DNA of 64,000 nucleotides from Neonectria sp. B-13 (taxonomy: Eukaryota; Ascomycota; Sordariomycetes; Hypocreales; Nectriaceae). The number at the start of each line of letters is the position of its first letter. Within the stretch, counting starts at the first letter, position 1. The DNA lies in NCBI GenBank assembly GCA_002682825.1, contig NOKP01000002.1, positions 811,132-875,131 of the forward strand. The letters run 5' to 3'. The position numbers and the translations under genes are program-made. A model generated the notes under the pieces. That model was not told where the DNA came from, searched no databases, and worked only from the letters and a program-made list of their open reading frames with translations. Below are positions 1 through 12,500 of the stretch, piece after piece.

Positions 1-1968
1 GATAGGTAGCCTTGATCATATCAGCGCCCTATTGTGCTTGGTTAGTCTCCTGAATCTGGTTGCTCTGTCATAGAATGGTACTGACCTTCTCAGCGATCAT
101 GTAAACCGAGTTCTGAATGCGGCAATCGGGGATAACCGGAATGATAGAGGCGTCAATGACACGGAGGTTATCGACACCAAAGACCTTGAGCTTGGAATCA
201 ACAGCACCCTGCTCAATGTTCTGGCCCAGGCGCGCAGTACCGCAAGGGTCTGTAAGGTTTGATGTGGTTAGCATTTTTTCCATGGAATCAGAGACAGCTG
301 GGGAGAATCGACTTACGGAAGCCTGTTTGGGACCGCTCCTTAATCATGGTGTCCATGGCCTCATCCGATCCCCTAGGCATGGCCCAGGGATAGTCCTCCT
401 CAACAATATCCTTCATCCCATCGCCATTCAGGATGATATCGTCAACAAAGCGAACACCCTGCCGCATAGCGACTAGGTCCAGGTCGTTGGAAAAGAAGTT
501 GATGTTGATGTTGGCCTGATCGAGAGGGTTGGTCGAATTGAGAGTAACAGTTCCGTTCTTTGAGAGGGGTCTCAGAAGGTCGACGATAACAGTCATATAG
601 TCACCCTTTGGCGGTGTAGGGATGTGCCACTGGAAGGCATCGCAGAACATGGGGACAAAGTCGATCTCGAAGTGAGGCTGACCCGCGGGACCGAAAGGAT
701 CAATACCGCCATTGGACTTCTTGAAGGCCACGTATTCGGGGGACTTCTCGAGGTACTTATCAATACGGGGCAGGCCAACGAGTTCGAGGAGACCGCTAGT
801 CAGAGGGCCCTTGTTCTTCCAGCGGTAGGCAGAGGCAGCCGCATCCTTCTCCAGGCCGGGGCGCAGAAGGTGGTTATCGAGCCCGTAACCATCCTTGAGC
901 TTGAAAACGTGAGGCAGGATAGGATGATCCAAGAGGTTCTGACCGATATGCTCCGACTTGACAACAGTCTCGATTCCGAATTTGGCCAGTTCAGCCTCGG
1001 GGCCAATGCCCGAGAGCAGGAGGAGCTTCGGCGTCTCATAGACACCGAGAGACACAATAACCTCGTAGGTGGCACGGAGGGAAAACGTCTGACCGTCGGG
1101 GCCGATGACTTCGACACCCACAGCCTTGCCGTTCTCAAAAATCAGCTGTTTGGCGTTGGTCTCGCCCAATACCGTGATGTTCGGCTTGTTCTCGAGGAAG
1201 CGCCAGCTGGAGGAACGCTTGCCGTTGTAGATAGTGTTGATACACTTCCAGAGGCCATTCATAGTGCCGTTGTGAACGTCATCGGTTAGTCGTTCACCCT
1301 TGCTGACCCAAGCCTTGGTAAGAGCGTTGCGGAAACCCTCTGTCTCGGGCAGCATGTCGGAGTGGGCAACGGGCAATGGGCCACCCTGACCGATGTACTT
1401 GAGTTCGGGACGGTGCTCGCCACGGTCGTCGTGGTAGGTCGCGGGCTAAATGAGAACAGGTTAGAGTCCGAGGTTTTCTATGGGTGTTGTGAAGACACTG
1501 ACCTTGTAAAGATACTCCCTGCACGTGTCCCAGGTCCATTCACTTCCACCAAACTCAGCCCAATCGTCAAAGGTTGCGGCGCTTCCGGGAATCCAGGTAT
1601 AGTAGTTGAGGCACGAGCTACCGCCAAGAACCTTGCCGCGAGTGTTTGGCTTCTCGATGCGAGTGTACTCGGGTCGGTCGATCATACCAGTCTTAAAAGA
1701 CCAATCATACTTAGAGCCTCTAAGCGAGAACGCGGTGGCTGGGGTGGTTATGGCATCAACGGCAGCCGGGTTATCGATTCCAGCTTCGACAATGAGAACG
1801 GACACATTGGGGTTTTCGGCGAGTCGTCCGGCGACGACACATCCGGCAGTACCACCTATAGAAATGTCAGAGCCTGTTATGATTATCATCAAGCGAGGGA
1901 CAGGGTTGTCTCGAACCTCCAACAACAATGAAGTCGAATGCTTTGCGGGGTTCGTTGAGACTGGCCAT
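1..1968 (-). CDS. GMC-family FAD-dependent oxidoreductase, five exons, 3' end cut by window edge
   Basis: Flavin-dependent alcohol or choline-type dehydrogenase/oxidase of the glucose-methanol-choline family. I read the exons (minus strand) as 1968-1917, 1855-1503, 1445-317, 249-86 and 28-1; all four introns are GT-AG and all phases agree, giving about 575 residues. The start is ATG at 1966-1968. Splicing exon 1 to exon 2 restores the FAD dinucleotide motif VVGGGTAGCVVAGRL near residue 16. GMC signature 1 (RGKVLGGSSCLNYY) and signature 2 (GVYETPKLLLLSGIGP) follow, and splicing exon 3 to exon 4 restores the C-terminal HPCGTARLG motif. The visible end (GADMIKATY) is typical of the last few residues of the family, so little is missing. 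No signal peptide is seen, suggesting an intracellular enzyme, whereas many family members are secreted. It lies downstream of the NRPS on the same strand with its own promoter. It could oxidise a precursor or the peptide, but the substrate is unknown. Confidence 0.9.
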
Positions 1969-2167
1969 TGCGATTTTCGGGATTGGTTGATGAATTGAAG
2001 CTGAAGCGATGTTGGGTTGCTAATGTGAATGATTGAAAATTTGAAAGATGGTTGGGTAATGGATTGTTGAAGCTGAAGTTGGCTGGATGCTGGCTGTGGG
2101 AGAGTGTTGATTGATGATGCGAGTGATGCTGGTGTTTGAGTCGGGGGATTGAGCGACAACAGGCCTC

Positions 2168-2175
2168 TTAATATA
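2168..2175 (-). promoter_or_regulatory. Putative TATA box of the GMC gene
   Basis: On the minus strand this reads TATATTAA, about 200 bp upstream of the ATG at 1968. The intervening leader is rich in CA and CT, as in well-expressed fungal 5' UTRs. No transcription start data support it. Confidence 0.4.
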
Positions 2176-2388
2176 GGACGTCAAAGATGCGATGCCATCC
2201 AGGCAAGAGCCTCTCCAATTCACATCTCAATGAGCTCTCATCTGGCATTTGCGTGAATAGCCCATGACGATGACCTCATCCGGGGGAGAATTGCCGTCCA
2301 GATTGGCATTCGCAAAGACTTCGGCAACATCGGCGTGCTCGGCGATGCTCGCAATGCCATGTTGCGAAGCCGACCACGGCACCGCATT

Positions 2389-2396
2389 CCGGCCGG
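2389..2396. promoter_or_regulatory. CCGGCCGG palindrome upstream of the GMC gene
   Basis: A perfect 8-bp palindrome, equal to two inverted CGG half-sites, about 420 bp upstream of the GMC start. The same 8-mer occurs at 42461 and 43163 in the NRPS/ABC divergent region. Fungal Zn2Cys6 factors bind CGG pairs, so this is a candidate shared operator. That is inference from recurrence only. Confidence 0.3.
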
Positions 2397-3555
2397 GCAT
2401 AGTTCGTAGTTTCAACGACGGCAGATTTAGTGCCGGCGCGTCAGCGGCGCCTCGTCAGTGAAGTGCCGTGAGTTCCGCGTGGCCTTCGGCGAGCTATTCC
2501 CGGGGTTTAACTTGTGTCCTAAGAGCCCTTCTTCCTTTTTGGAAGAAGACGCGACACGGAAATGCCGAATATGATGCAGCAGCCTGCTTCCTTTCTCTTG
2601 GGCGGCTTGGCATTGCTACGTCGTTGATGGCCTGCAGGGAACTTTTCGTTTGGCAGAGACCGCTCCTTGTTTCGGGATCGCCGATGTGCCTGCATATTCC
2701 TACAGAGGGCGTTTTCGCGCTATGACGACATGCCTCGATTACGCTCAATTTGCAACAACGAAGTCTCAAGGGGTCAAGCAATTTGGTACAATTATCTCCT
2801 TAATCCTCTAAATATCGCTTGGCCATTTGTACCTTTTTTTTCTTTCTTTTTTAAGTCAGAAGTTTAAGTCCCCCAGCTTGCACTACCAGTCGGTAGCCGG
2901 TCGCTGCGAATACTTCTGCTCCGCTAGATCCGAAACCGCACTAACCAGGGCAGTCAGCCTACCCTGGAGCCAGAAGGAAAGGGAGAAAATCATGAAAAGG
3001 AGGTGCTGGTCCCGTGTGTGAGCTAGTACTAGGAGGCAGGCATTGGAACCCCTGAAACAAATACTCTACGCAACTGACCTAATCGGCTCTGCGGTGGACT
3101 TTTGCCTTGATAGTTGCTGGACTAAATTGGATTCCTTTTCTTGCTGTTGAGTATTTTACACCCAAACACAGTCACGAGATGGCCTGATCGGCGAAACGAT
3201 GATGAATGCTAACAATGGCAGCGGAGATACAGGCGCGTCTGCAAACTACTTACAAGTGCACTCAGCGAGAGATCATGTTCGTAGTGGCCATACTACTAAG
3301 TTGTGATATCAATGAAACTTGGACTTCTAGATCTGGTTTGCCCTAGTGCGATTATTAACTACAACCGGCACACAACATGACAGCTTTAACTTGGTGAAAC
3401 CCGCAGGTTCTTGATAAACATTTGAAAACTTGATTAAAATTACACTAGACTATGTACATGAAAAGAAACCCGAAAATTAGAACTCAAGTCGCGGTCCAGT
3501 GTAGGCTGGTGCGAGCTGCTTTCAAGCGAGACAACACATGCGAAAACGCCACGAA

Positions 3556-6500
3556 TTACAGCCCCAAGTCTATGTCATCCATGATTGACTGCAAAGGCAC
3601 ATCCAAGCAGCGAGACAGCTTCTCCATAATCCCCCCAAGACAATCAATCATCGTCTCTGCTGTCTTCTCGGAGAGGATAGCCGTATTGGCGATGATTTTG
3701 AACTTCAGGCGATCACCATGAGGGTAAGACATCATGCATAGGGATGGCGGCACGATAGTTGGGTGCACGAAGAAGTCCGTCTTGGTTGCAACTTCTGAAA
3801 AGCTAACCTCGAGGTGTTCGTCGACGTTTTGGTGTTGAATGACGGTGTCGAATTTCGAGTCGGCTGGCCAATCGGTGCAGTTCTCCATGATGTCCCTGAA
3901 GCCCATGGTATCTGACTCTCCTACATCGATGAACTGCTCTTGAAGCGAAAGCAGCAGCTCAGTTGGAGTTCGAATAGTCGCGAGATTGACCCGGACGGGC
4001 ATGACGTTGAGCAATGGCCCGACTATTTCCTCAACTCCTGGGAGGGTGGAGTTACGACCAGAAATGATGTGACCATACACAACATCCTGTGATCCTGTGA
4101 CGTGTGATACAAGCATAGCCCACGCAGCGCTGGTAATAGTTGCAGAAGTAATGTTGCCCGGAAGATGTGGCCGGGGAGTGAACGCGTCGACTAAAACACG
4201 CTTTGGCGTGACATCGGGAACAGTGCCCTGCGGAAGCAGTTTCGACCCAATTGGGGGGTTGAGAGTCGATCCCTGCAAGAGCTTCCTCCAATATTCCATT
4301 GCCTTGGGCCGTTGGTGAGAAGCGTACGAGAGATATTTTGTGAAGCTTTGACCGGAAGAATATTCCTTCTTGTGGTAGCCGTTGAGGAGCGCCTGAATGA
4401 TGATAGGGAAACAAACACCATCGTACTGAGCATGCGATAAACGGAAGACTAATCGGATACCCTCTGTCTTGTGCCTGAGGAGCGTGAAATCGATTGGCGG
4501 TCGATTCGGCGAACACTCTGTCATGTCCTGAAGACAAAAGGCGTTGGAAGCCTTGATGAGACCTTCTTTCACATCCTTTATGCGTAGTGGTACATCGAGG
4601 TGGTGCGGAATGACTTGCCAGAACTTCCCAAGAATAGACGGGAAGGATGCGCGGAAAAGGGGGAACCTCTCTAGGAGTGAGATACAGGCTGCCTTGAAGC
4701 GTGGAAGATCTATGTTGATTCCGAGATCAATGTAGAAGTAGTTGGCGAACTGTCCATTCTTGATGCCGTCAATCACAGACTGCTCTTGTGCGCTTGTGAG
4801 AGGGAAGATATCCGCGATTGCGTCAGAGTGTATACCGAGGTTGAGGGTGTCAATCTCTTCCAGAAGAGCTGCCTTGGTGGCGGGATCGAGGAGGATAGCC
4901 TGGTCGATTTCTGCTTCGATTTGTCTGGAGGTAACTGGCTGGCGGGCCAAGTCCTCAAGTGTGTCGCGTCGGAAAACATCTGCGACAGCGATGTCGATGC
5001 CAAGCTTTCGAGCCTCACCCACCACCTTCATTGCGGTGATAGAGTTGCCTCCAAGCTGGAAGAAGCTGTCATCGAGGCCAATGGTAGCAGGCTCAATATC
5101 CAGAACCTTGCCCCAGAGCCTCTGCATTTGCCGTTCCGCGTCAGATGTTGGGGCCCTAACCACGCCTCGTCCTGCTACCCGTGTTTGGATGCTTTCTGCG
5201 AGGGCCCGGCGGTCAACCTTGCCGTTTTCGTTAACTGGCATTTTCTCTAGCACCGTGATGATCTGAGGGACCATGTAAGACGGGAGCTGGGCGCGTAGCG
5301 TGTTGAGAAGCTGTTCTCGAATCTTCAACTTCATCTGCTGCCGCATAGGTTGACTGCTGAGTGAATGCGAGGGTCGGCCTTCATGGTCGTCAGGGAATTG
5401 GAACAGGACTCTGCTTCCTTCATTGAGAGGTTGGTAACGATGGAAGACGGCGTCTAGGCCACCGCGAAGGGAGTGTTGTCGAGCCCAGCTGATTTCCACG
5501 CGGAAGCCCGCCTGTTGCGCCATCTCTGCCAAGTCGACTGCAGAGAGGGAGGGACAATGCTGAGCCTTCTGACGAACGGAGAAGAGCCAATCGCGGTTGT
5601 TGGCAGATTTTTCTCCTGCGTTGCTGAGTGAATCGACAATGTGGCGCTCGACAATGGTCTTGTTGTGAGGAATGTTGCTGACCGCCACCACAGACGAGGA
5701 CGACTCTGAAGAGCTTTGCAAAAGTTGCAGCAGGGACTGTCTGTCTAACCTGCGCTCCATGAAGTCAATCCATTCGTTGTTGCGAACATGGTGAATCTTC
5801 TGCTGCGTTTCTTGACTCTTGACGTGCAAGACAGCGGCGTAACGGTAACAGCTCAGCTCGTTGGTGGCCTTCATCCTCTTGGGTAGGATCTCGACATGCT
5901 CGATGAGATGAGGTAGCTGGCTTGTCAGAGCGGTAAAGAAGCCAGGATCAACGAGCAGCTCTAGCTCGGTTTCTTCCATCTCAGCCGCCCTGCGTCGAAT
6001 GCTTTCCTTGCTTGTCTTGTCTCCCATTAGGTGCAGCTCCTTGGTGACTAGGAACTCGCGATAGAGTGCCTGGGATCGCATGTCGCCAAAGAAGATGGTC
6101 TTGACACCTTGGACCTGGACGAGGTCTTCCACAGCCCTGAGGAGGTACTCCTTACTGGGGAAGTACTGAGCAACTGAGTTGATAACGACAAGGTTCGCCG
6201 ATAGACCCGATAGTCCAGGAACGTCTGCTGCTGTCCCCTGGTGGACTTGAACTCTTCCTGCTAGGGTGGGGATAGAGTTTGCTGTCTTCATGACGAACTC
6301 GACTGCTCGCTGAGACGGTTCAAGACCGACGTAGCTTTCCAGTCCGTTGGTTAGGTTGAAGAGCATCATTCCGGAGCCAGTTCCGACCTCGAGAATGCGG
6401 CCGGCCTGGCCGCCATTGAGAATTGTTTCAATCCCGTCATCCAACCACTCAGTCATTTCGTCCGTATCAATCTGAGCTCCATCATACATGGAAGTCCATG

Positions 6501-9500
6501 CAATGAAGTCCCTTCCAATCGTGTCGGCTTGCACATCCCCGATGGCATCGTACTTGTCATCATCGAACAGCTCTCTCCACACCTCCACATGCTCCAATTC
6601 GTTGTCGTCCTCCCCTTCTCCCTCCCCAGGCTGGTTCTGGAATGTGATGTGGTTTTCGTCGAGTTGCCCAACCGCGACAAAACCAACAAGTTGAGCTTCG
6701 CGATCAGGCTCCTGCTGCAATAACGCGATGGCATCGTTCACAGACTCGTGACTGCGAAGGACGTGCTCGACCTCGCCGAGTTCAATGCGGTTTCCACGGA
6801 GCTTGATTTGGCCATCCATGCGGCCGAAATACTCCAGCTGGCCGTCCAGTGGTCGATAACGCACATAGTCTCCTGTTCGATAGGCTCTGATGGGCTGTTT
6901 CCCGTCAATCGTCACCGAGATGAAGCGGTCAACCTCGCGTTTCGAGTCAGTGTATCCCCTTGCTAGACCATCGCCGGTCACAACAAGCTCTCCAACCACG
7001 CCGAGAGGCACAAGACGCTGGTGTGGGTCCATTACATATGCTCCAGTGTTGCTAAGTGCTCGGCCGATGGGGACGCCGTTGGTACACGTCTCTCCATCCT
7101 CCATACAGTACATCGTGCTGGCGACGGAATTTTCGGTTGGTCCATAAGCATTGATGATCTTGCCTCTTACTAGACCTTGAGCCGTAAACATGTCCTGTGG
7201 GTGAAGTCGGTCACCGCCAACAAAGAGGGCTTCAAGCATGCTGATGGTTGTAGGGGAGTCGAGGAGGCACTGCTTGAGCAAAGCCGGCGTGAATATGGCA
7301 GCTTGAACTGCATTCTCACTGAAGACCTCGGCCAGGGCCTTATAGTCTAAGACAGTCATGGTGTCAACGCAGATCAATGTGCCACCATTCAACAGAGCGA
7401 CGAAAATCTCCAACGTTGAGGCATCGAACGCGGTGTTGGAGATGTGCGCCATGGTTCCCGCGTTAGGGAAGTGCTGAGACAAATTGCTGTCTTTGGTCAG
7501 GCGCACAATGCTGCGATGCTCGATCATAACTCCCTTTGGCTGGCCTGTCGATCCTGAAGTGAAGAGAACATAGGCAAGGTTGGTGGCCGACGGCGCGGGA
7601 GGCATGCGAATGTACTGAGCCTGGTTGTCGAGAGTGTCGGAAATGTAGGCAAACTCAATATCATCAAGCTCCGTAGCTGGTGGCTCGACGCCATCTCCCA
7701 ACAAGACGAGACTGTGGCCTTCGATTGAGGACAGAACCCGCTCCATTCGACTCTTAGGAATACTGACATCGAAGGGTAGATAAGCGAGGTTTGCCTTCAG
7801 AATACCCAGGAAGGCAACAACCGTTTGGCAAGATCGACTCGCGAGGACACCAATCAAGGTGCCAGGAGCCATGGAGCGTCCTCCTAGCCATCGGGCTAGG
7901 CGATCAGATCTCTCATCCAGCTGACTGTATGTGAGTTGCGTGGATGAGTCTTTGATGGCTACCCTGCGAGGATGGGCAGAAGCCTGGTCGTGGAAAACGT
8001 CGACAATGCTTGATTCGCGAGGGTAGTTTGTTTTCTCAACCTGAATCAGACCCATACCATCAAGGGTCGAGTAATCCTCGGTGGTCAATAATGGCAGCGA
8101 GGCAATGGCCGTCTTAGGCTCGCGGAGACCTCGCTCTAGGACGCTGTGGAAAACCGATAGCATGCTGCTGATGGTGGCAGGGCTGTAGAGTTCCGTGAGG
8201 AATAGAACCTGGCCTCGGAAGGCGCGTTCTTCCTGGAAGAAGTGGAACTCGAGATCGAATCGTGAGGTTGTCTCCATAGGCATGAGTTGCGTCTCAACAC
8301 CTTCAAGGGCGAATTTCCCAAGGTTCATCTGGGAGTTGAGTGAGAAGGCTACCTGCACCAGTGGATGGCGGGAAAGATCTCGATCCTTCTGCAGCTTGGC
8401 TACAATATCCTCGAATGGTACATCTTGGTTGGCGAAGGATGAGATCATCGTGGCCTGGACTTGCTGCACTAGCTCGGTAAAAGATTCTCCCTCGATCTTG
8501 ATGCGAAGGCATTGTAGATTCACAAAGAAGCCGATCATGTCCTTGACTTCCCATCGGTTACGATTGGCGTTGGGTGTCCCGATTGTGGCATCTGCTGCCC
8601 CAGTCAACCGGTAATTCGTTGCCCCGAAGGCTGCGAGAAGCACGACGAAGGGTGTCACTGCGTGTTCGTTGCAGAATTTCTGCAGGTCGTTGTACAAGGG
8701 CCCGTCAATTAGAAGCTGTTGTGCGTCTGCCTTTCCAGATGAAATAGCAGGGCGAGGCTTGTCGGGAAGCAATTCCGCTGGTCGACTTGTCTGCAGTTGT
8801 GACACCCAGTAGTCCAATTGTCGCTCATGCTCAGCGGCCTGCTCGGGCTGCCGTTGCCACATGGCATAATCCTGGTATTGAATAGGCAAGGGGTCGATCT
8901 TCGAAAGAGGATCCTCACCATGAAGCGAGGCTGAGTAAAAGATAGCCAGCTCTCTCTGGAGAACATCAACTGACCAGCCATCAGAGATGATGTGATGCAT
9001 AACGATGGATAAGAGATGCTCGTCCTTGTTTATACGATAGAGGGAAATCCTCCACCCTGGCTCGGTTCGAAGATCAAACGGCGTGGTCTGCTCGCGATGG
9101 ACCGCACGAGACAGGGCCTCTTCACCATCCGATGAAAGGTCGATAAGGTTCAATTTCTTGTGATGGAAGGGCTGGACTTCCTGCAAACTGATGCCACCTT
9201 CGGTGGAAAAGACGGTTCGAAGTGTATTGTGGCGTTCTTCCAAAGCGAGTAACGCGCTGTTGAGAGCATCCAGACGAAGGGGTCCGCGAAGTTGTATCGC
9301 TGTCGGCATCAGATACGTGGTAGAGCCAGGATACAGCTGGTCTAAGAACCATAAACGGCCCTGAGCAAAGGATTGCTCCACAGGTCCGCTCCTTTCGTTC
9401 TTGGGAATGTTTTCGCCAAGCTCGCCGGCCGAGGCAAGATTTTCGCTAGCCATCTCCTCTAGCGTCGGATAACGGAAGATGTCTGCGACTGCGAGCTGAA

Positions 9501-12500
9501 GACCGAGCTTGCGTGCGTCGCCGACGATCTTCATAGCGGCAATGGAGTTGCCGCCTAGTTGGAAGAAGTTATCGTCCAGTCCGATTGTCATCGGGTCCAT
9601 ATTGAGGACGTTGGCCCAAATGCCCTGCATCTGCCTCTCCCGCTCTGAAGTTGGCTGCCGCGCCAATCCGCGTGCCGTTGTGCGCGCTGGGACGATATCC
9701 TCAAGAACCCGTCGATCAATCTTTCCGTTGGCATTGACCGGCATCTTGTCTAGGATAGTGATGACGCGAGGAATCATGTAGGATGGAAGCTGGGCCCGGA
9801 ATGTCTTGAACAGTTGCTCCCGGACCTTGTGTCTGACTTGTTGCCGTAGCGGCTGACTGCTGAGAGACTTCAACGGACGATCTTGATGATCCGTAGGGAA
9901 GTCGAATAGGGTTCTGCTTTGACCAGCAACCGTCTCATGTCGATGGAATACGGCGTCGAGACCACCACGCTGAGAGTGCTGTCGGGCCCAGCTGATCTCG
10001 ACCCGGCAACCTGCTTGTTTGGCCAGGTCAACTAGATCAATTGCAGAGAGCGAATTGCAGGATTCGGCATCTTGACGTATGGAGGATAACCAGTCTCCTT
10101 GATCTATTTCGTCATCCTCCGGATCATCCAGTGAGTCGACAACATGCCTCTCAACGATCGTCTTATCGTGAGGGATGTTGCTCACCGCGATGATGGACGA
10201 GCTGGATGAGCCTCGCAGGAGTTGCAAGAGGGTTTGGCGGTCCAACTTGGACGTCATAAAGTCGACCCATTTGTCATTGGAAACGTGGTGAACAAGCGGC
10301 AGTTCTTGACGCTTGGTATGCACAACAGCGGCATATCGATAGCCGCTGAGCTCGTTGGTTGCCTTCATCTTCTTAGGTAGAATCTCGACGTGTCCAACAA
10401 TGTGAGGAAGTCGACTGAGAAGACCAGTGAAAAAGGCAGGATCAACCAGCAATTCCAGCTCGTCGCGTTCAAGTTCTGCGACCTTCAACCGCATGTCGTT
10501 CTTGTTCGCATTTGGCAGGAGGTGCAATGCTCTCTTGACTCGGAACTCTTTGTACAAGGCATGCGATCGCATGTCACCAAAGACGAGTCTTTCAACCCCA
10601 GGAAGCTGAAGGACGTCCTCAACCACGTTGAAAAGGTATTCCTGGCTGGGGAAATACTGAGCCACTGAATTGACAACCACGAGGTTGGGCGAAAGAGGGC
10701 CAGCGAGACGCTTGATGTCCGCTGCGGTGCCCTTGTACATGTGGACCTTATCCACGAGGCCAGGAATCGACTTCGCTGTGTTTTTGACGAACTTGACGGC
10801 CTTTTCAGATGGGTCAAGGCCAACATAGCTCTGAAGACCGTCGATGATATTGAAAAGGATCATCCCGGAGCCTGTTCCAAGCTCGAGGACGTTTCCGGGC
10901 TGACTGCCGCCGAGGATCGTCGCGATCGTCTCGCCAAGCCACTCACTCATCTCGCCCTTGTCAATGTCGGCCCCATCGTACATCGAGGTCCAGCCGATAA
11001 AGTCTTGCCCGATGGTCTCAGGCTGAACGTCGTTTATGGCCATGTATTTGTCGGCGTCGAAGAGCTCCTCCCAAGCATCGATGTGCTCGTTTTCGTGGTC
11101 ATTGTCATTGCCAGGTTGTTCCTCTGCTTCAGTGGTCTCGTGGACAGTGATGAAGCCGACAATTTCGCTGTCTCGGCCCTGCTCCTGATGTAATAGGGCA
11201 ACGCCGTGGTTGACAGAGCTGTGGCTGCGGAGAACGTGCTCGACCTCTCCCAGCTCAACTCTTTGACCTCGGATCTTGACTTGGCCGTCCATTCTACCGA
11301 AGCACTCGAGTTGGCCGTCTGACGTATAGCGGACATAGTCGCCTGTGCGATAGGCTCTGACCTCCTGACCGTCAATCGTCGCCGTAATGAATCGGTTGAC
11401 GTCTTTCTCGGCGTCAGTGTAGCCCCTAGCAAGCCCATCACCAGTCACAACAAGCTCCCCGACCACGCCAATCGGAACGAGACGCATCTGCGAATCCATG
11501 ACGTATGCGCCCGAGTTGCTGAGAGACCGACCGATAGGAACACTGTTGGCACAGGCATCGCCGCTGGGGATGCAGTACATGCTGCTAAAGGTCGTGTTCT
11601 CTGTTGGCCCATAGACGTGGACAATTTTCCCAGTCATGTGCTTGCGAGCTGTAAACACATCTTGCGCGTCAACTCGTTCTCCTCCGAAAAGCAGAGTATC
11701 CAGACCACTTAACATAGCAGGACACTGCGTAAGGTATTGTTTGAACAAGGCTGTGGTCAGGAAGACGGTCTGAATCATCTCCCGGGTGAACAGTTCCCCA
11801 AGAGCATTGTAGTCCAAAACAACCATAGTATCGATACAGACCATGGTCCCACCATTCAGCAAAGTCGCATAAATTTCCCAAGTCGAAGCATCAAAGGCCA
11901 CATTGGACATGTGTGCCATGATCGCGGCTGTGGGTATCTGCTGGATGATGTTACTGTCCTTCACTAGGCGGACGATGCTGCGATGTTCCACCATGACTCC
12001 CTTTGGTTTACCTGTGGAGCCAGAGGTGAACATGACGTAGGCGAGGCTGGTAGCGGAAGGCCGGGACAAGGCCAAGTTACTCGTTGAGCGTTCTTGTAAA
12101 ACCTTGGCGATGGGAACAAACTCGACGTCCTCGAGCTGGATAGCAGGTGGCTCCACATCGGACCCCACGAGCACCAGCTTGTGCCCATCCCTAGATGACA
12201 ACACCGCCTCCAGTCTTCCGGATGGTATCTTGACATCGAATGGCAAATAAGCCAGGTTGGCTTTGAGAATTCCGATGAAGGCAACGACAGCTTGGCAGGA
12301 TCGAGCAGCAAACACGCCAACGAGTGTTTCTGGGGACAGCGACCGTTTTGCGAGCCAGTGGGCAACTCGGTCCGACTGCTCATGTAGCTCCGCATAAGTC
12401 AACGATGTGAGAGAATCCTTGACGGCTACCCGATTGGGGCAGGAAGCAACCTGCTTGTGGAAGACATCGACCACACTCAGCTCTCGAGGGTAATCGGTCT

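Larger units (their letters stand above)
1969..3555. other. Intergenic region between the NRPS 3' end and the GMC promoter
   Basis: It holds the GMC 5' leader and promoter at its left end and the NRPS 3' flank at its right end. The short reading frames (for example 2494-2781 on minus) have no recognisable domain and no credible splice partners. A T-rich tract lies near 2827-2860. I see no gene here. Confidence 0.6.
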
